A stretch of DNA of 64,000 nucleotides from Micromonospora sp. NBC_01740 (lineage in GTDB: Bacteria; Actinomycetota; Actinomycetes; Mycobacteriales; Micromonosporaceae): assembly GCF_035920365.1 (NCBI RefSeq), contig NZ_CP109150.1, positions 1,116,001 to 1,180,000 on the forward strand. The letters run 5' to 3'. Position 1 is the first letter of the stretch; the number at the start of each line of letters is the position of its first letter. The notes beneath the pieces are model-generated. The model was given only the letters and a program-made list of their open reading frames with translations. It was not told where the DNA came from and made no database searches. Below, one piece after another: positions 29,580 through 38,105 of the stretch. Position numbers and translations under genes: made by a program.

Positions 29580-29585
29580 AAAATA
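29580..29585 (-). promoter_or_regulatory. Predicted -10 box of the kinase gene (leaderless)
   Basis: TATTTT on the minus strand, 6 nt before the GTG start of the kinase gene; it is strikingly AT-rich for this DNA. Confidence 0.5.
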
Positions 29586-29603
29586 CCCAACCGGACCGAC
29601 GGC

Positions 29604-30074
29604 TCAGTGAACCGCATCAGCGGCCGGAACGGCACCGGCTGCGGAATCGCCTCCGCCGCCCACCGCCCCCGGGCCCGCGCGACGGTTGTCCCACCAGAGC
29701 CCGACGGCGGTCGCCACCGCGCCGAGGCCCTCCCAGGCGGCCACCCCGAAGAACCTCCCGGGCGCGATGTCGGCCAGCACCGCGATGCTGAACACCGTGA
29801 ACGTGACCAGCCGGAACACCACCGTGAAGCGGAAGAACGACCGCCATTCGGTGGCGGTGGCGAGCAGGTAGTAGACCCCCATGTTGAACGAGGCCATCGA
29901 GGAGGCGATCAGGAAGGTGCCGGTGTGGTCGCCGACCGCGCGCGTCGCCGGCACCTCGAAGCCGAGCATTCGCAGCAGCGCCTCCGGCCAGACCAGCCCG
30001 ACCGCGCCCATGAGCAGGGCCAGCACGCCGAAGACCGCGATCGTCCATCCGGCGGCCGAACGCGGCAACCTCAT
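29604..30074 (-). CDS. Four-helix membrane protein of unknown function
   Basis: 156 aa. Four hydrophobic helices are visible (AVFGVLALLMGAVGLVWPEA; FLIASSMASFNMGVYYLLA; FRFTVVFRLVTFTVFSIAVL; WEGLGAVATAVGLWW), then a short acidic/Ala-rich tail. The pattern is like small DoxX/AmoC-unrelated membrane proteins, but I do not assign a family. The ATG at 30074 (MRLPRSAAGW) was chosen because upstream in-frame sequence is basic, non-conserved and reaches over a likely promoter. It lies 30 bp upstream of the kinase gene but the kinase has its own predicted promoter. Confidence 0.65.
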   Translation of the reverse strand: MRLPRSAAGWTIAVFGVLALLMGAVGLVWPEALLRMLGFEVPATRAVGDHTGTFLIASSMASFNMGVYYLLATATEWRSFFRFTVVFRLVTFTVFSIAVLADIAPGRFFGVAAWEGLGAVATAVGLWWDNRRAGPGAVGGGGDSAAGAVPAADAVH

Positions 30075-30201
30075 CACGGCCCTCCCCAGACCCGACGCGG
30101 TCGCACGACCGACCGCCCCTCGGACCTGACACGCTATCGGCCATCCCCGACACACCGCATCCCCAGAACCGCCAGACCTTCCGGTTCCGGGGTCCGCGGG
30201 A

Positions 30202-33200
30202 CTAGGGGGTGGTCAGGCGCGCCCGCAGGGCGTCGGCGGCGGCGCGCTCGCTGCGCTGCTCGGTCGCGTACGCCAGGCGGACCGCCTCCTCGGCGCTGGC
30301 GAGCGCCTCCACGGGCCGGCCGCAGGCCGCGAGCGCCTCGGCGAGCACCCGGGCGGCGACCACCTGGCTGCGCACGTCCTCCGCCGGGGCGGCGACGGCC
30401 CGCCGGGCCCAGTCCAGCGCCTGCTCGCACTGGCCGTGGGCGAGCAGGGCGGACGCGTACCGGGCCATGGTCTGGCGGCGGGAGAAGAGCAGCGAGGGCA
30501 CGGTGGCGGCGGCGGTGGCCACCGGGGCGAGCAGCCCCACGGCGGTCGCGGAGTCGCCGGCGGCCAGCCGGGCGGTGGCCAGCAGCACCCGGGGCCCCAC
30601 CTGGGCGGGTGCCTGCGGGTTGTGCGGCTCGACGGCGGTCAGCACCGACCGGGCGTCCCGCTCGGCCGTGTCGCAGTCACCCAGGTCCAGCGCCACGAAC
30701 CCGCGCAGCGTGCCGGCCATCCCGGTGAGCAACGGGTGCGACGTCCGCTCCGCGTACGACAGCGCGTCGGTGAGCAGGTCGGCGGCGTGCCCCGGCTCGC
30801 CCAGCCCGCGCGCCACGACGCCCCGGACGACCAGCGCGAACCCGCGCCCCCAGTCGTCGGAGGCGGCGGCGAACTCGCGGTACGCCCGACGGGCCCCCCG
30901 GTCCGCCTCGCCCAGCTCGCCCAGCTCGGCGGTGGCGAACGCCTCGACCGCGCGCAGGGTGCCCACCGCCCACGCCTCGCCGACCCGCTCGCCGAACGGC
31001 AGGAAGACCTGCGCCATCCGGCACGCCTCGCGCAGCCGGCCGGCGAGCAGCCGGGCGAAGGCGGTGGTGCCGCGCAGCCAGGCCCGCCCGTACGGGTCCT
31101 TCAGCTCGGCGAAGAGCCGGGCGGCCCGGCCGAGCACGGCGTCGGTGCCGGCGAAGTCGCCCCGGGTCGTGGTCACCCAGGCCAGGTTCTGCAACGACCA
31201 CGCCTGCCCCCGGCGGTCCTGCGACTGGAGGCTCACCTGGTACGACGCGGCGAGCCGGCTGCTGGCCTGCCCCAACCGCCCGGCGACGAAGTCGGCCATG
31301 CCGAGGCGGCGCATCGCCGAGGCGCGCAGCGTCGGCAGCCCGCCGGCCGTGGCCACCTGCAACGCCTCCTGCCAGCAGCCCACCGCGCGCGCCTGGTCGC
31401 CCATGGTCTGGTGGGCCTGCCCGGCGAGCAGCAGCGCGCTGGTCCGGACGGCGGACTCGTCGCCGGCGTTGGCGGCGATCTTCTCGGCGAAGGCGAGCGC
31501 GTCGGCGGGGCGTCCGACCTGGAGCAGCGCCCGGGCGTGCACCACCCGGTCGGCCGCCGGCACCCCGTCCCGGGCCAGCTCGGCCGCGCGTTCGGCGTAC
31601 TCCACGGCCAGCGCGGGCTCACCCGCCTGCAACGAGCGGCGCGCGGCCCCGCCGAGGGCGGTGACGCCCAGACCGACGACGGCCCGCGCCGGCGCGTCCG
31701 GCCGCAGCCCGACCGCGTCGGCCAGCGCGGCGGCCCGTTCCACGTGCTGGGCCACGAAGACGTCCCGGGCCGCCTCGGCGAAGCCGCCCGGCGCGCCCGC
31801 ACCTGCCGACGGGCCGGCCGCGGCCCACCGGGCCAGCGCCGCGTGCCGCTCGGCCAGCTCGGCCTTGCTCACCCCGGCGTACGCGGCCTCCCGCATCAGC
31901 GGGGTCGCGAAGGCGTACCCGGCGCGGGTGCGGTGCAGCATCCGGCGTTGCAGCAGCTCCTCCACCGCCCGTTCCAGCTCGACGGCGACCACCGCCGCCG
32001 GGCGGCCGTCGCGGCCGGCCCGCTGCTCGCGCAGCGCCTCCAGCGCACCGTCCGGCACCGTGTCGCCGACGACGGCCGCGTCCCGCAGCACGGAGCGGGC
32101 CTCCGCCGGCAGCGCGTCGATGCGCGCGGCGAGCACCGCGGCCAGGTCGCGGGAGAGCAGGCGGCTGCCGAGCGAGCCGGGCACCAGTCGCCAGCCGCCC
32201 GGACTCGGGGAGTTCCGCTCGGCGACGGTGGTCAGCGCGCCCCGCTCCATCAGCAGGGTGACCAGCTCGGCCAGGTAGAACGGGTTGCCCTGGGCGGTGG
32301 CGAGCAGCCGGTCCGCGTCGGACTGCGGCAGCCTGCCGCCGCCGAGGTAGGTGGTGAGCAGCCGGGCCGCGTCGGCGCCGCGCAGCGGCGGCAGCGCGTG
32401 CACCTCGGCGTCGGCGACCCGGGTCAGCGCCCCGGCGGTACGCACCAGCTCGGGCCGGCCGAGCAGCAGCACCAGCACCGGGCCGGCGAGCCGGGACAGG
32501 GTGATCCCGAGCGCCTCGATGGTCTCGGCGGTGGCGTCGTGCAGGTCGTCGACGACGACCACCAGGGGCGCCTCCCCGGCGAGCGCGGTGAGCAGGTCCG
32601 CGACCGCGTTCGGCACGGTGTCGGCGTCGGCGGGCTGGGCGGTGCCCCACTCGCCCTGGTCGGCCGGGCCGCCGCCGGGCAGCTCGGCGTACCCGAGCAG
32701 GGCCAGCAGCTGGTCGATGGCGACCGGCGCCGGCGTGCCGGTGCGGCTGAGTCGCTGGCCGAGCCGGCGCAGGCGTTCCTCGACGGCCGGGCGGGTGAGC
32801 GCGGTGGCGGCGTCGTTGGGCAGGCCGACCGCCGCCCGGACCAGGTCGGCCAGGGGCGCGAGCCGGCGTCGCTCGCCGAACGCGGCGCAGCGCACCGACA
32901 GCACCCGGGCTCCGGTGTGCGCGGCGTACCGGCCCGGGCCGACGTCGTAGCCGGCGGCGAGGCGTTCCACCTCGGCGGCGAACCGGGACTTGCCGATCCC
33001 GGCCTCGGCGGTCATCAGCAGCACCCGGGGTTCGGCGCGGTCGATCACCTCGGCGAGCCGGCCGGCGACCCGGCCGATCTCGGTCTCCCGGCCGACGAAG
33101 GGCGCCTCGTCGCCGAGGCCGGACCGGGTGCCCGGGGCGTCCAGGAGGCCGAGCAGCTCGTACGCCTCGACCGGCTCCCGCTTGCCCTTGAGCCGCAGCG

Positions 33201-33786
33201 GGCGCAACGCCCGCCAGGAGGCCACGTGCCGGGTGGCGGCGGAGGTCCGCGCCCCCGCGTAGACCGCGCCGACGGCGGCGGCGTCGGCCAGCCGGGCGGC
33301 GGTGTTGACGGTGTCGCCGATGACCGTGTACTCGATGGCGGCCTGGATGCCGGCGATCACGTCGCCGGTGTTCAGCCCGACGCGCAGGCCGAGCGGCGCG
33401 CCGCCGCCCCGCTCGTCGTCGAGCACCCGGCGGACCGCCCGCTGCATCGACAGCGCGGCCCGCACGGCCCGCTCGGCGTCGTCCTCGTGCGCGACCGGCG
33501 CCCCGAAGACCGCCATGATCCCGTCGCCGGTGAGCTTGTCGACGTGGCCGCCGAACGTCTTCACCGCGCCGGCCAGCGCGGCGAGCACCCGGTCGGTGAC
33601 CGCGCCGACGCGTTCCGGGTCGAGGTCCTCGGACCAGGAGGTGAAGTCGGACAGGTCGCCGAAGAGCACCGTCACCACGCGGCGTTCGGCCGCGGGCAGC
33701 GTCGCGGCGGCCGGCAGCGCGGCGCCGCAGTTGTGGCAGAACCGCGCGCCGGGCACGGCGACGGTTCCACACACCGGGCAGGTCAC
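30202..33786 (-). CDS. Adenylate/guanylate cyclase-AAA ATPase-TPR regulatory protein
   Basis: 1194 aa. Order: N-terminal zinc ribbon (CPVCG and CHNCG, residues 3-20); class III nucleotide cyclase domain (about 40-215) with LFGDLSDFTSW, HVDKLTGDGIMAVFGAP, RVGLNTGDV and YTVIGDTVNTAARLAD; an NTPase domain with MTAEAGIGKSRF (P-loop, about 265) and VVVVDDLHD; then about 600 residues of TPR-like helical repeats. This is the common actinobacterial 'cyclase-AAA-TPR' design. The metal-binding Asp residues are present, so cAMP synthesis is plausible but not proven. The GTG start overlaps the upstream MBL gene stop by 4 nt, giving translational coupling. Confidence 0.87.
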   Translation of the reverse strand: MTCPVCGTVAVPGARFCHNCGAALPAAATLPAAERRVVTVLFGDLSDFTSWSEDLDPERVGAVTDRVLAALAGAVKTFGGHVDKLTGDGIMAVFGAPVAHEDDAERAVRAALSMQRAVRRVLDDERGGGAPLGLRVGLNTGDVIAGIQAAIEYTVIGDTVNTAARLADAAAVGAVYAGARTSAATRHVASWRALRPLRLKGKREPVEAYELLGLLDAPGTRSGLGDEAPFVGRETEIGRVAGRLAEVIDRAEPRVLLMTAEAGIGKSRFAAEVERLAAGYDVGPGRYAAHTGARVLSVRCAAFGERRRLAPLADLVRAAVGLPNDAATALTRPAVEERLRRLGQRLSRTGTPAPVAIDQLLALLGYAELPGGGPADQGEWGTAQPADADTVPNAVADLLTALAGEAPLVVVVDDLHDATAETIEALGITLSRLAGPVLVLLLGRPELVRTAGALTRVADAEVHALPPLRGADAARLLTTYLGGGRLPQSDADRLLATAQGNPFYLAELVTLLMERGALTTVAERNSPSPGGWRLVPGSLGSRLLSRDLAAVLAARIDALPAEARSVLRDAAVVGDTVPDGALEALREQRAGRDGRPAAVVAVELERAVEELLQRRMLHRTRAGYAFATPLMREAAYAGVSKAELAERHAALARWAAAGPSAGAGAPGGFAEAARDVFVAQHVERAAALADAVGLRPDAPARAVVGLGVTALGGAARRSLQAGEPALAVEYAERAAELARDGVPAADRVVHARALLQVGRPADALAFAEKIAANAGDESAVRTSALLLAGQAHQTMGDQARAVGCWQEALQVATAGGLPTLRASAMRRLGMADFVAGRLGQASSRLAASYQVSLQSQDRRGQAWSLQNLAWVTTTRGDFAGTDAVLGRAARLFAELKDPYGRAWLRGTTAFARLLAGRLREACRMAQVFLPFGERVGEAWAVGTLRAVEAFATAELGELGEADRGARRAYREFAAASDDWGRGFALVVRGVVARGLGEPGHAADLLTDALSYAERTSHPLLTGMAGTLRGFVALDLGDCDTAERDARSVLTAVEPHNPQAPAQVGPRVLLATARLAAGDSATAVGLLAPVATAAATVPSLLFSRRQTMARYASALLAHGQCEQALDWARRAVAAPAEDVRSQVVAARVLAEALAACGRPVEALASAEEAVRLAYATEQRSERAAADALRARLTTP

Positions 33787-34610
33787 GCTTGCTCCAACCC
33801 TGCGGCACCTCCGCCGGATTCCCGGCCCAGGTACTCCAGCTGGGCCCGGACGGACCACTCGGCGGCCCACCACAGCGACCGGTCGACGTCGGCGTAGACC
33901 GTCGCGACCACCTCGGCGGCGGTGGAGGCGCCCGCGGCGACCGCCGCCCGGACCTGGTCGAGCCGGGCCCGGCGGTGGGCCAGGTAGAAGTCCGCGGCGA
34001 CGCCGCAGTCGGCCAGTGCCGGACCGTGCCCCGGCAGCGCCGGGATCCCCCGGTACGTCGAGAGCAGCTCCAGGCTGGCCAGGTAGTCCCCGAGGTGCCC
34101 GTCCGGGTGGGCGACCACGGTGGTCCCCCGGCCCAGGATCGTGTCGCCGGTCAGGACCACCCGCTCGTCGCCGTGCTCGACCAGGAAGCAGACCGAGTCG
34201 CCGGTGTGCCCGGGGGTCGGCACGAGTCGGACGCCCAGCCCGTGGCCGTCCAGCTCCCCGCCCGGCCCGGTCAGCGTTTCCCCGGCGATGGTGTGCGCCG
34301 GGTCGGCGGCGCGTACGGGCACCCCGCCGAGCAGCTCGTGCAGGCGGCGCGAGCCGTCGGTGTGGTCGGGGTGGCCGTGGGTGATCAGCACCAGGCCGAT
34401 CGGCCCCTGCGCGGCGATCGCCGCCAGGTGCCCCTCGTCGGCCGGACCCGGGTCGACGACGACGGCGTGCTCCCGGCCAGGGGCGCGCAGCACCCAGGTG
34501 TTGGTGCCGTCGAGCGTCATCGGCCCAGGGTTCGGGGCACGCAGCAGCGTCACCCAACCCGGCAACCCGTCGGCGAGCGCCGCCGCCGGCGCGGTGAAGT
34601 GCCCGGTCAT
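33783..34610 (-). CDS. MBL-fold metallo-hydrolase, LACTB2-like
   Basis: 275 aa metallo-beta-lactamase-fold protein. The zinc motif VLITHGHPDHTDGS (HxHxDH) is present, with GHTGDSVCFLVE and LTGDTILG further on; a C-terminal winged-helix-like region (about 215-260) matches the LACTB2 group, some of which are RNases. The ATG at 34610 (MTGHFTAPAAAL) is supported by TACGAT 7 nt upstream. In order it corresponds to Rv3677c. It is co-transcribed with the cyclase-ATPase gene by 4-nt overlap. Confidence 0.87.
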   Translation of the reverse strand: MTGHFTAPAAALADGLPGWVTLLRAPNPGPMTLDGTNTWVLRAPGREHAVVVDPGPADEGHLAAIAAQGPIGLVLITHGHPDHTDGSRRLHELLGGVPVRAADPAHTIAGETLTGPGGELDGHGLGVRLVPTPGHTGDSVCFLVEHGDERVVLTGDTILGRGTTVVAHPDGHLGDYLASLELLSTYRGIPALPGHGPALADCGVAADFYLAHRRARLDQVRAAVAAGASTAAEVVATVYADVDRSLWWAAEWSVRAQLEYLGRESGGGAAGLEQA

Positions 34611-34617
34611 GGCTGCG

Positions 34618-34623
34618 ATCGTA
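34618..34623 (-). promoter_or_regulatory. Predicted -10 box of the MBL hydrolase gene (leaderless)
   Basis: TACGAT on the minus strand, 7 nt before the ATG at 34610. Confidence 0.4.
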
Positions 34624-34731
34624 CGGCCCCGCCGGCCACTCCCCGCGATCTTGCAGGCTCCGCCTCTGATACGTACCGGTTCACGGCTTTTGCCGGGCAC
34701 CGAACGCAAGATCGCGGGGATGTGGTGCGGG

Positions 34732-35193
34732 TCAGGAGACCTCGACGACGACCTCGACCTCGACGGGGGCGTCCAGGGGCAGCTCGGCCACGCCGACGGC
34801 GCTGCGCGCGTGCCGGCCGGCCTCACCGAAGACCGCGCCGAACAGGTCGGACGCGCCGTTGATCACGCCCGGGATGGCGGTGAAGCCCGAGGAGGCCGCG
34901 ACGAAGCCGGTCAGCTTGACGACCTTGACGACGTTCTCCAGGCCGACCAGCGAGTCGATCGCGGCCAGCGCGTTGAGCGCGCACTGCTGGGCCAGGTCCT
35001 TGGCCTGTTCGGCGGAGACGCCGGCGCCGACCTTGCCGGTGGCGAGCAGCTTCCCCTCGACCATCGGCAGCTGCCCGGAGACGTAGACGTGCTGCCCGGA
35101 CTGGACGGCCGGCACGTAGCTGGCCAACGGCGGGACCACCTCGGGCAGCGTGTGCCCGAGTTCGGCGAGTTTCGCGTGCGGACCGTTGCTCAT
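34732..35193 (-). CDS. RidA-family protein
   Basis: 153 aa YjgF/YER057c/UK114 family protein. RidA enzymes hydrolyse reactive enamines/imines made by PLP enzymes. The sequence has YVPAVQSGQHVYVSGQLPMV near the N-terminus and CALNALAAIDSLVGLENVVK in the middle. The usual C-terminal substrate-binding Arg (RxxVGVxxLP) appears as ARSAVGVAELPLDAPVEVEV, so that residue is shifted. The longer RidA subgroup fits Rv3678c, which occupies the same position in M. tuberculosis. Confidence 0.87.
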   Translation of the reverse strand: MSNGPHAKLAELGHTLPEVVPPLASYVPAVQSGQHVYVSGQLPMVEGKLLATGKVGAGVSAEQAKDLAQQCALNALAAIDSLVGLENVVKVVKLTGFVAASSGFTAIPGVINGASDLFGAVFGEAGRHARSAVGVAELPLDAPVEVEVVVEVS

Positions 35194-35253
35194 GCCGCCA
35201 CCTCGCTGCGCTCGGCGGCGTCATGAGCCCTCGACGCGCCGGTCAGGATGATT

Positions 35254-35272
35254 CGCTCGCTCCGCTCGCTCA
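35254..35272 (-). repeat. Repeat at the stop codon of the DUF4177 gene
   Basis: On the minus strand TGAGCGAGCGGAGCGAGCG begins with the stop codon of the DUF4177 gene. It resembles the left end of the repeat at 19914 (TGAGCGCGAGGAACGCAGCG). Confidence 0.5.
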
Positions 35273-35425
35273 TGCCTTCGGCCGCTTCAGGTAGGCGACG
35301 AGCTGCTCCGGGTTGGGACCGGGAACCACGGAGACGAGTTCCCACCCGTCCTCACCCCAGTTGTCGAGGATCTGCTTGGTCGCGTGGACCAGCAGCGGGA
35401 CCGTGGAGTATTCCCACTTCTGCAT
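35270..35425 (-). CDS. DUF4177-like small protein
   Basis: 51 aa (starts MQKWEYSTVPLLVHATKQIL, ends VAYLKRPKA). The KWEY...ILDNWGEDGWELVSVV pattern is that of DUF4177 proteins, small and of unknown function. The ATG has a GGGAG ribosome site. It lies between the RidA gene and the divergent region; M. tuberculosis has, as I recall, a similarly small gene (Rv3678A) there. Part of the conserved crp-ponA2 neighbourhood. Short, but the conserved context makes it convincing. Confidence 0.8.
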   Translation of the reverse strand: MQKWEYSTVPLLVHATKQILDNWGEDGWELVSVVPGPNPEQLVAYLKRPKA

Positions 35426-35471
35426 CGGTGGAGGGCTCCCTTGGCTGGAGTTCGACTTCTCGACGCACAGC

Positions 35472-35945
35472 CTACGGTCCGGCGGACGGGCGGGGCGCGG
35501 GACGCTGCTCCGGGGGCGCCGGCACCTCCCCGCAGGAGCCGCCGTGCTCGTACGGCTGGGGGCAGCGGGAGCGGTCCGGCAGCAGCAGGTCGCAGAAGAC
35601 CCGGTGCCGGTTGTTCTGGTCGTCGGTGCTGGAGACGGTGGTCTCGCCGGCGTCCAGCTCGCTGAGGAAGCTCAGCGAGGTGGCGACCGTTCCGGCCAGC
35701 GCGGTGGCCGCCCTCAGGTCGGCGACCCGGATCGGCAGGTGGATGACGAAGCCGGGCTCCTCCTCGTCCCGGGCTCCCGGCCGGGAGGGCACGCGCACCA
35801 CCTCGACGGGTTCGGCGAGCCGCCGGTACGACCGTTCGTTGACGGGCAGGCCGACGCCGCCCTCGGCCTCCCCCGGGAAGCCGGGCCGCCGCGCCCGGTC
35901 GCCCACCGGGAACTGTGCCCGAGGATTGTTGTCCACGTCGCGCAT
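35472..35945 (-). CDS. Hypothetical protein
   Basis: 157 aa from the ATG at 35945 (MRDVDNNPRAQFPVGDRARR). It has a polar N-terminus, then a possible alpha/beta segment (EPGFVIHLPIRVADLRAATA and VATSLSFLSELDAGETTVS), and a Pro-rich C-terminus with several Cys (VFCDLLLPDRSRCPQPYEHG). No signal peptide or transmembrane helix and no recognised domain. An in-frame extension to 36071 is open but Gly/Pro-rich and unlikely. It lies 46 bp upstream of the DUF4177 gene on the same strand. Confidence 0.6.
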   Translation of the reverse strand: MRDVDNNPRAQFPVGDRARRPGFPGEAEGGVGLPVNERSYRRLAEPVEVVRVPSRPGARDEEEPGFVIHLPIRVADLRAATALAGTVATSLSFLSELDAGETTVSSTDDQNNRHRVFCDLLLPDRSRCPQPYEHGGSCGEVPAPPEQRPAPRPSAGP

Positions 35946-36255
35946 GCCTTGCCTCCGGACGTCGTACCTGGTCAGGTCATCGCTTGCGGGTCCGGGCCCT
36001 CCGCCCGGCCCGCCCCCCGCGCCGCTGAGAACGTAGGTCGGCGGCGACAGACACGCCAACCGGACGCGCACAGACGATCACCCAAAGTCACATATACGAC
36101 ACACCATCGGTAAGGAACCTGACGGCACCCGCCGCCCCCCGGAGCGGGGACCCGACCGTTACCCTTCCGGTCGGACGGGCGCTCCGCCGGCTCGCCGCCA
36201 GCTCGATCACGCTCGTCGCCCGGTCAGGCGGCGACGCCGCAACCCGGGGGATGAG

Positions 36256-37044
36256 ATGACCCAACCACCCAGCGGTGGCCCCGTCGGACCGCCGGCCGAC
36301 CAGCCCGGCTCCCCGGCGGCTCCCGGCCCGGCCGCCGCACCCGACCCGGCGACCCCATCCAGCCCGGCAGTCCCATCCGACCCGGCCGCCGGGCCCCACC
36401 CGGCCACCCCGTCCGGCCCGGCCGCCGTTCCTCCGCCCGGTCCGGCCACCCCACCCGGTCCCGCCACCCCACCCGGCCTGGCTGCCGCCCCTCCGCCCGG
36501 TTCGGCCGTCGCTCCTCCGCCCGGCCCCGCCGTCGCCCCGGACCCGTCGATCCCGCCGGCCCCGGTCGGGTACCCGCCCTACCAGCCGCCCGCCGCGCCG
36601 AAGAAGAAGCGCGGCGTGCTCATCGCCTCCATCGCCCTGGCCGTGATCCTGCTGCTCTGCGCCGGCGGCGGCGTCGTCGCGTTCCTGACGCTGCGCGACG
36701 CCGACAGCGGCACGGGGGCCAAGGAGCCGACGGTCGCGGTCGACGAGTTCCTCAAGGCCGTCTACCAGGAGCGCGACGCGGACCGGGCGGCCGGCCTGGT
36801 CTGCTCGTCGTCGCGGGACGAGAAGAAGATCGCCGCCAAGGTGGCCGAGGTCGAGAAGCACGTCTCGGCCCACCAGAACCCGCGGTTCCGGTGGAGCACC
36901 CCGAAGGTGGACAACCAGACCGGCGACCGCGCCACGGTCACCACCAAGGTCACCATGACCACCGCGGACGAGAAGGTGGCCGACCAGGACCTGCGGTTCA
37001 CCGTGGTGAAGAAGACGGGTTGGTGGGTCTGCGAGGTCGCCTGA
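36256..37044 (+). CDS. Proline-rich membrane-anchored protein, Rv0361-like
   Basis: 262 aa. The first 115 residues are a cytoplasmic Pro/Ala/Gly-rich tail; then a basic patch KKKR and one transmembrane helix (about 120-142, GVLIASIALAVILLLCAGGG). The extracytoplasmic part (about 150-262) resembles DUF4878/NTF2-like domains (AVDEFLKAVYQERDADRAAG, then FTVVKKTGWWVCEV). Such Rv0361-like proteins are widespread in actinobacteria; their function is unknown. The ATG follows a GGGGGATGAG ribosome site. The Pro-rich tail is GC-biased and may vary in length between strains. Confidence 0.75.
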   Translation: MTQPPSGGPVGPPADQPGSPAAPGPAAAPDPATPSSPAVPSDPAAGPHPATPSGPAAVPPPGPATPPGPATPPGLAAAPPPGSAVAPPPGPAVAPDPSIPPAPVGYPPYQPPAAPKKKRGVLIASIALAVILLLCAGGGVVAFLTLRDADSGTGAKEPTVAVDEFLKAVYQERDADRAAGLVCSSSRDEKKIAAKVAEVEKHVSAHQNPRFRWSTPKVDNQTGDRATVTTKVTMTTADEKVADQDLRFTVVKKTGWWVCEVA

Positions 37045-37058
37045 GCCCACGGCCTGGA

Positions 37059-37064
37059 TAGGCT
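37059..37064 (+). promoter_or_regulatory. Predicted -10 box of the first ArsA-like gene (leaderless)
   Basis: TAGGCT followed by exactly 6 nt and the GTG at 37071. Confidence 0.45.
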
Positions 37065-37070
37065 CGACGG

Positions 37071-38048
37071 GTGCGCGCAGCAGAGTCGCCGGCCGACCCG
37101 GCCGGCACCCAGTGGCCGGCCCGCCTCCACGTCGTGACCGGCAAGGGGGGCACCGGCAAGACCAGCGTCGCGGCGGCGCTGGCCCTCGCGCTGGCCGCCG
37201 GCGGCCGGCGCACGCTGCTGGTCGAGGTCGAGGGACGGCAGGGCATCGCCCAGCTCTTCGGCACCGATCCGCTGCCGTACGAGGAGCGGCACCTGACCGA
37301 CGCGCCGGGCGGCGGGGAGGTGCGGGCCCTGGCGGTGGACGCCGAGGAGGCCCTGCTGGAGTACCTCGACATGTTCTACAAGCTCGGCGCGGCCGGCCGG
37401 GCGCTGCGCAAGCTCGGGGCGATCGACTTCGCCACCACCATCGCCCCCGGCCTGCGGGACGTCCTGCTCACCGGCAAGGTGAAGGAGGCGACCACCCGCA
37501 CGTCCGGCCAGCGGCGCGCGTACGACGCGGTGGTGCTGGACGCGCCACCCACCGGGCGGATCGGCCGGTTCCTCAACGTCACCGCCGAGACGGCCCGGCT
37601 GGCCAAGGTGGGCCCGATCAAGACCCAGAGCGAGGGGGTCGCGGCGCTGCTGCGCTCCCCGATCACCGCCGTGCACGTCGTCACCCTGCTGGAGGAGATG
37701 CCGGTCCAGGAGACGGTCGACGCGATCGCCGAGCTGACCCAGCTCGGCTTCCCGGTGGGACGGGTGATCGTCAACGGCGCCCGCCCCCCGCTGCCCGCGG
37801 GGCGGGTGGTGGCCGCCACCGAGCTGGAGCGGGGGCTGCGCGCCGCCGGGCTGCCGACCGACCGGGACACCGTCGTCGGGCTCGTCGCCGAGGCGCGCGA
37901 CCAGGCCATCCGCCGCGAGCTGGAGGATTCGCTCCGCGCCGACCTGGTGGAGCTGGGGCTGCCGATGACCGAGCTGCCGCTGCTGCCCGACGGGGTGGAC
38001 CGGGCCGGCCTGGACCAGCTCGCCGCGACCCTCGTCCGGGCGGATTGA
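37071..38048 (+). CDS. ArsA/GET3-like ATPase (first of pair)
   Basis: 325 aa deviant-Walker P-loop ATPase: VVTGKGGTGKTSVAAALALA (about 22-41), then EVEGRQGIAQLFG and VVLDAPPTGRIGRFLN (switch II). There are no arsenite-binding Cys residues, so it is unlikely to be an arsenical pump subunit. In M. tuberculosis the neighbouring pair Rv3679/Rv3680 forms an ArsA-like complex implicated in envelope stress and oxidative metabolism. The GTG start is set by TAGGCT 6 nt upstream. It is followed 57 bp later by its paralogue. Confidence 0.88.
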   Translation: MRAAESPADPAGTQWPARLHVVTGKGGTGKTSVAAALALALAAGGRRTLLVEVEGRQGIAQLFGTDPLPYEERHLTDAPGGGEVRALAVDAEEALLEYLDMFYKLGAAGRALRKLGAIDFATTIAPGLRDVLLTGKVKEATTRTSGQRRAYDAVVLDAPPTGRIGRFLNVTAETARLAKVGPIKTQSEGVAALLRSPITAVHVVTLLEEMPVQETVDAIAELTQLGFPVGRVIVNGARPPLPAGRVVAATELERGLRAAGLPTDRDTVVGLVAEARDQAIRRELEDSLRADLVELGLPMTELPLLPDGVDRAGLDQLAATLVRAD

Positions 38049-38093
38049 CTCACACCTGCGACCGGCCCGGGCGCACGGACCGACCCGGCCCGA

Positions 38094-38099
38094 TACGCT
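38094..38099 (+). promoter_or_regulatory. Predicted -10 box of the second ArsA-like gene (leaderless)
   Basis: TACGCT followed by 6 nt and the GTG at 38106. It favours that start over the TTG one codon earlier. Confidence 0.45.
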
Positions 38100-38105
38100 C
38101 GATTG

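Noticed and set aside
36088..36110. CRP-type operator near TGTGAC/GTCACA-like bases
   Set aside because: Only one half-site is good; the expected TGTGA-N6-TCACA symmetry is missing.
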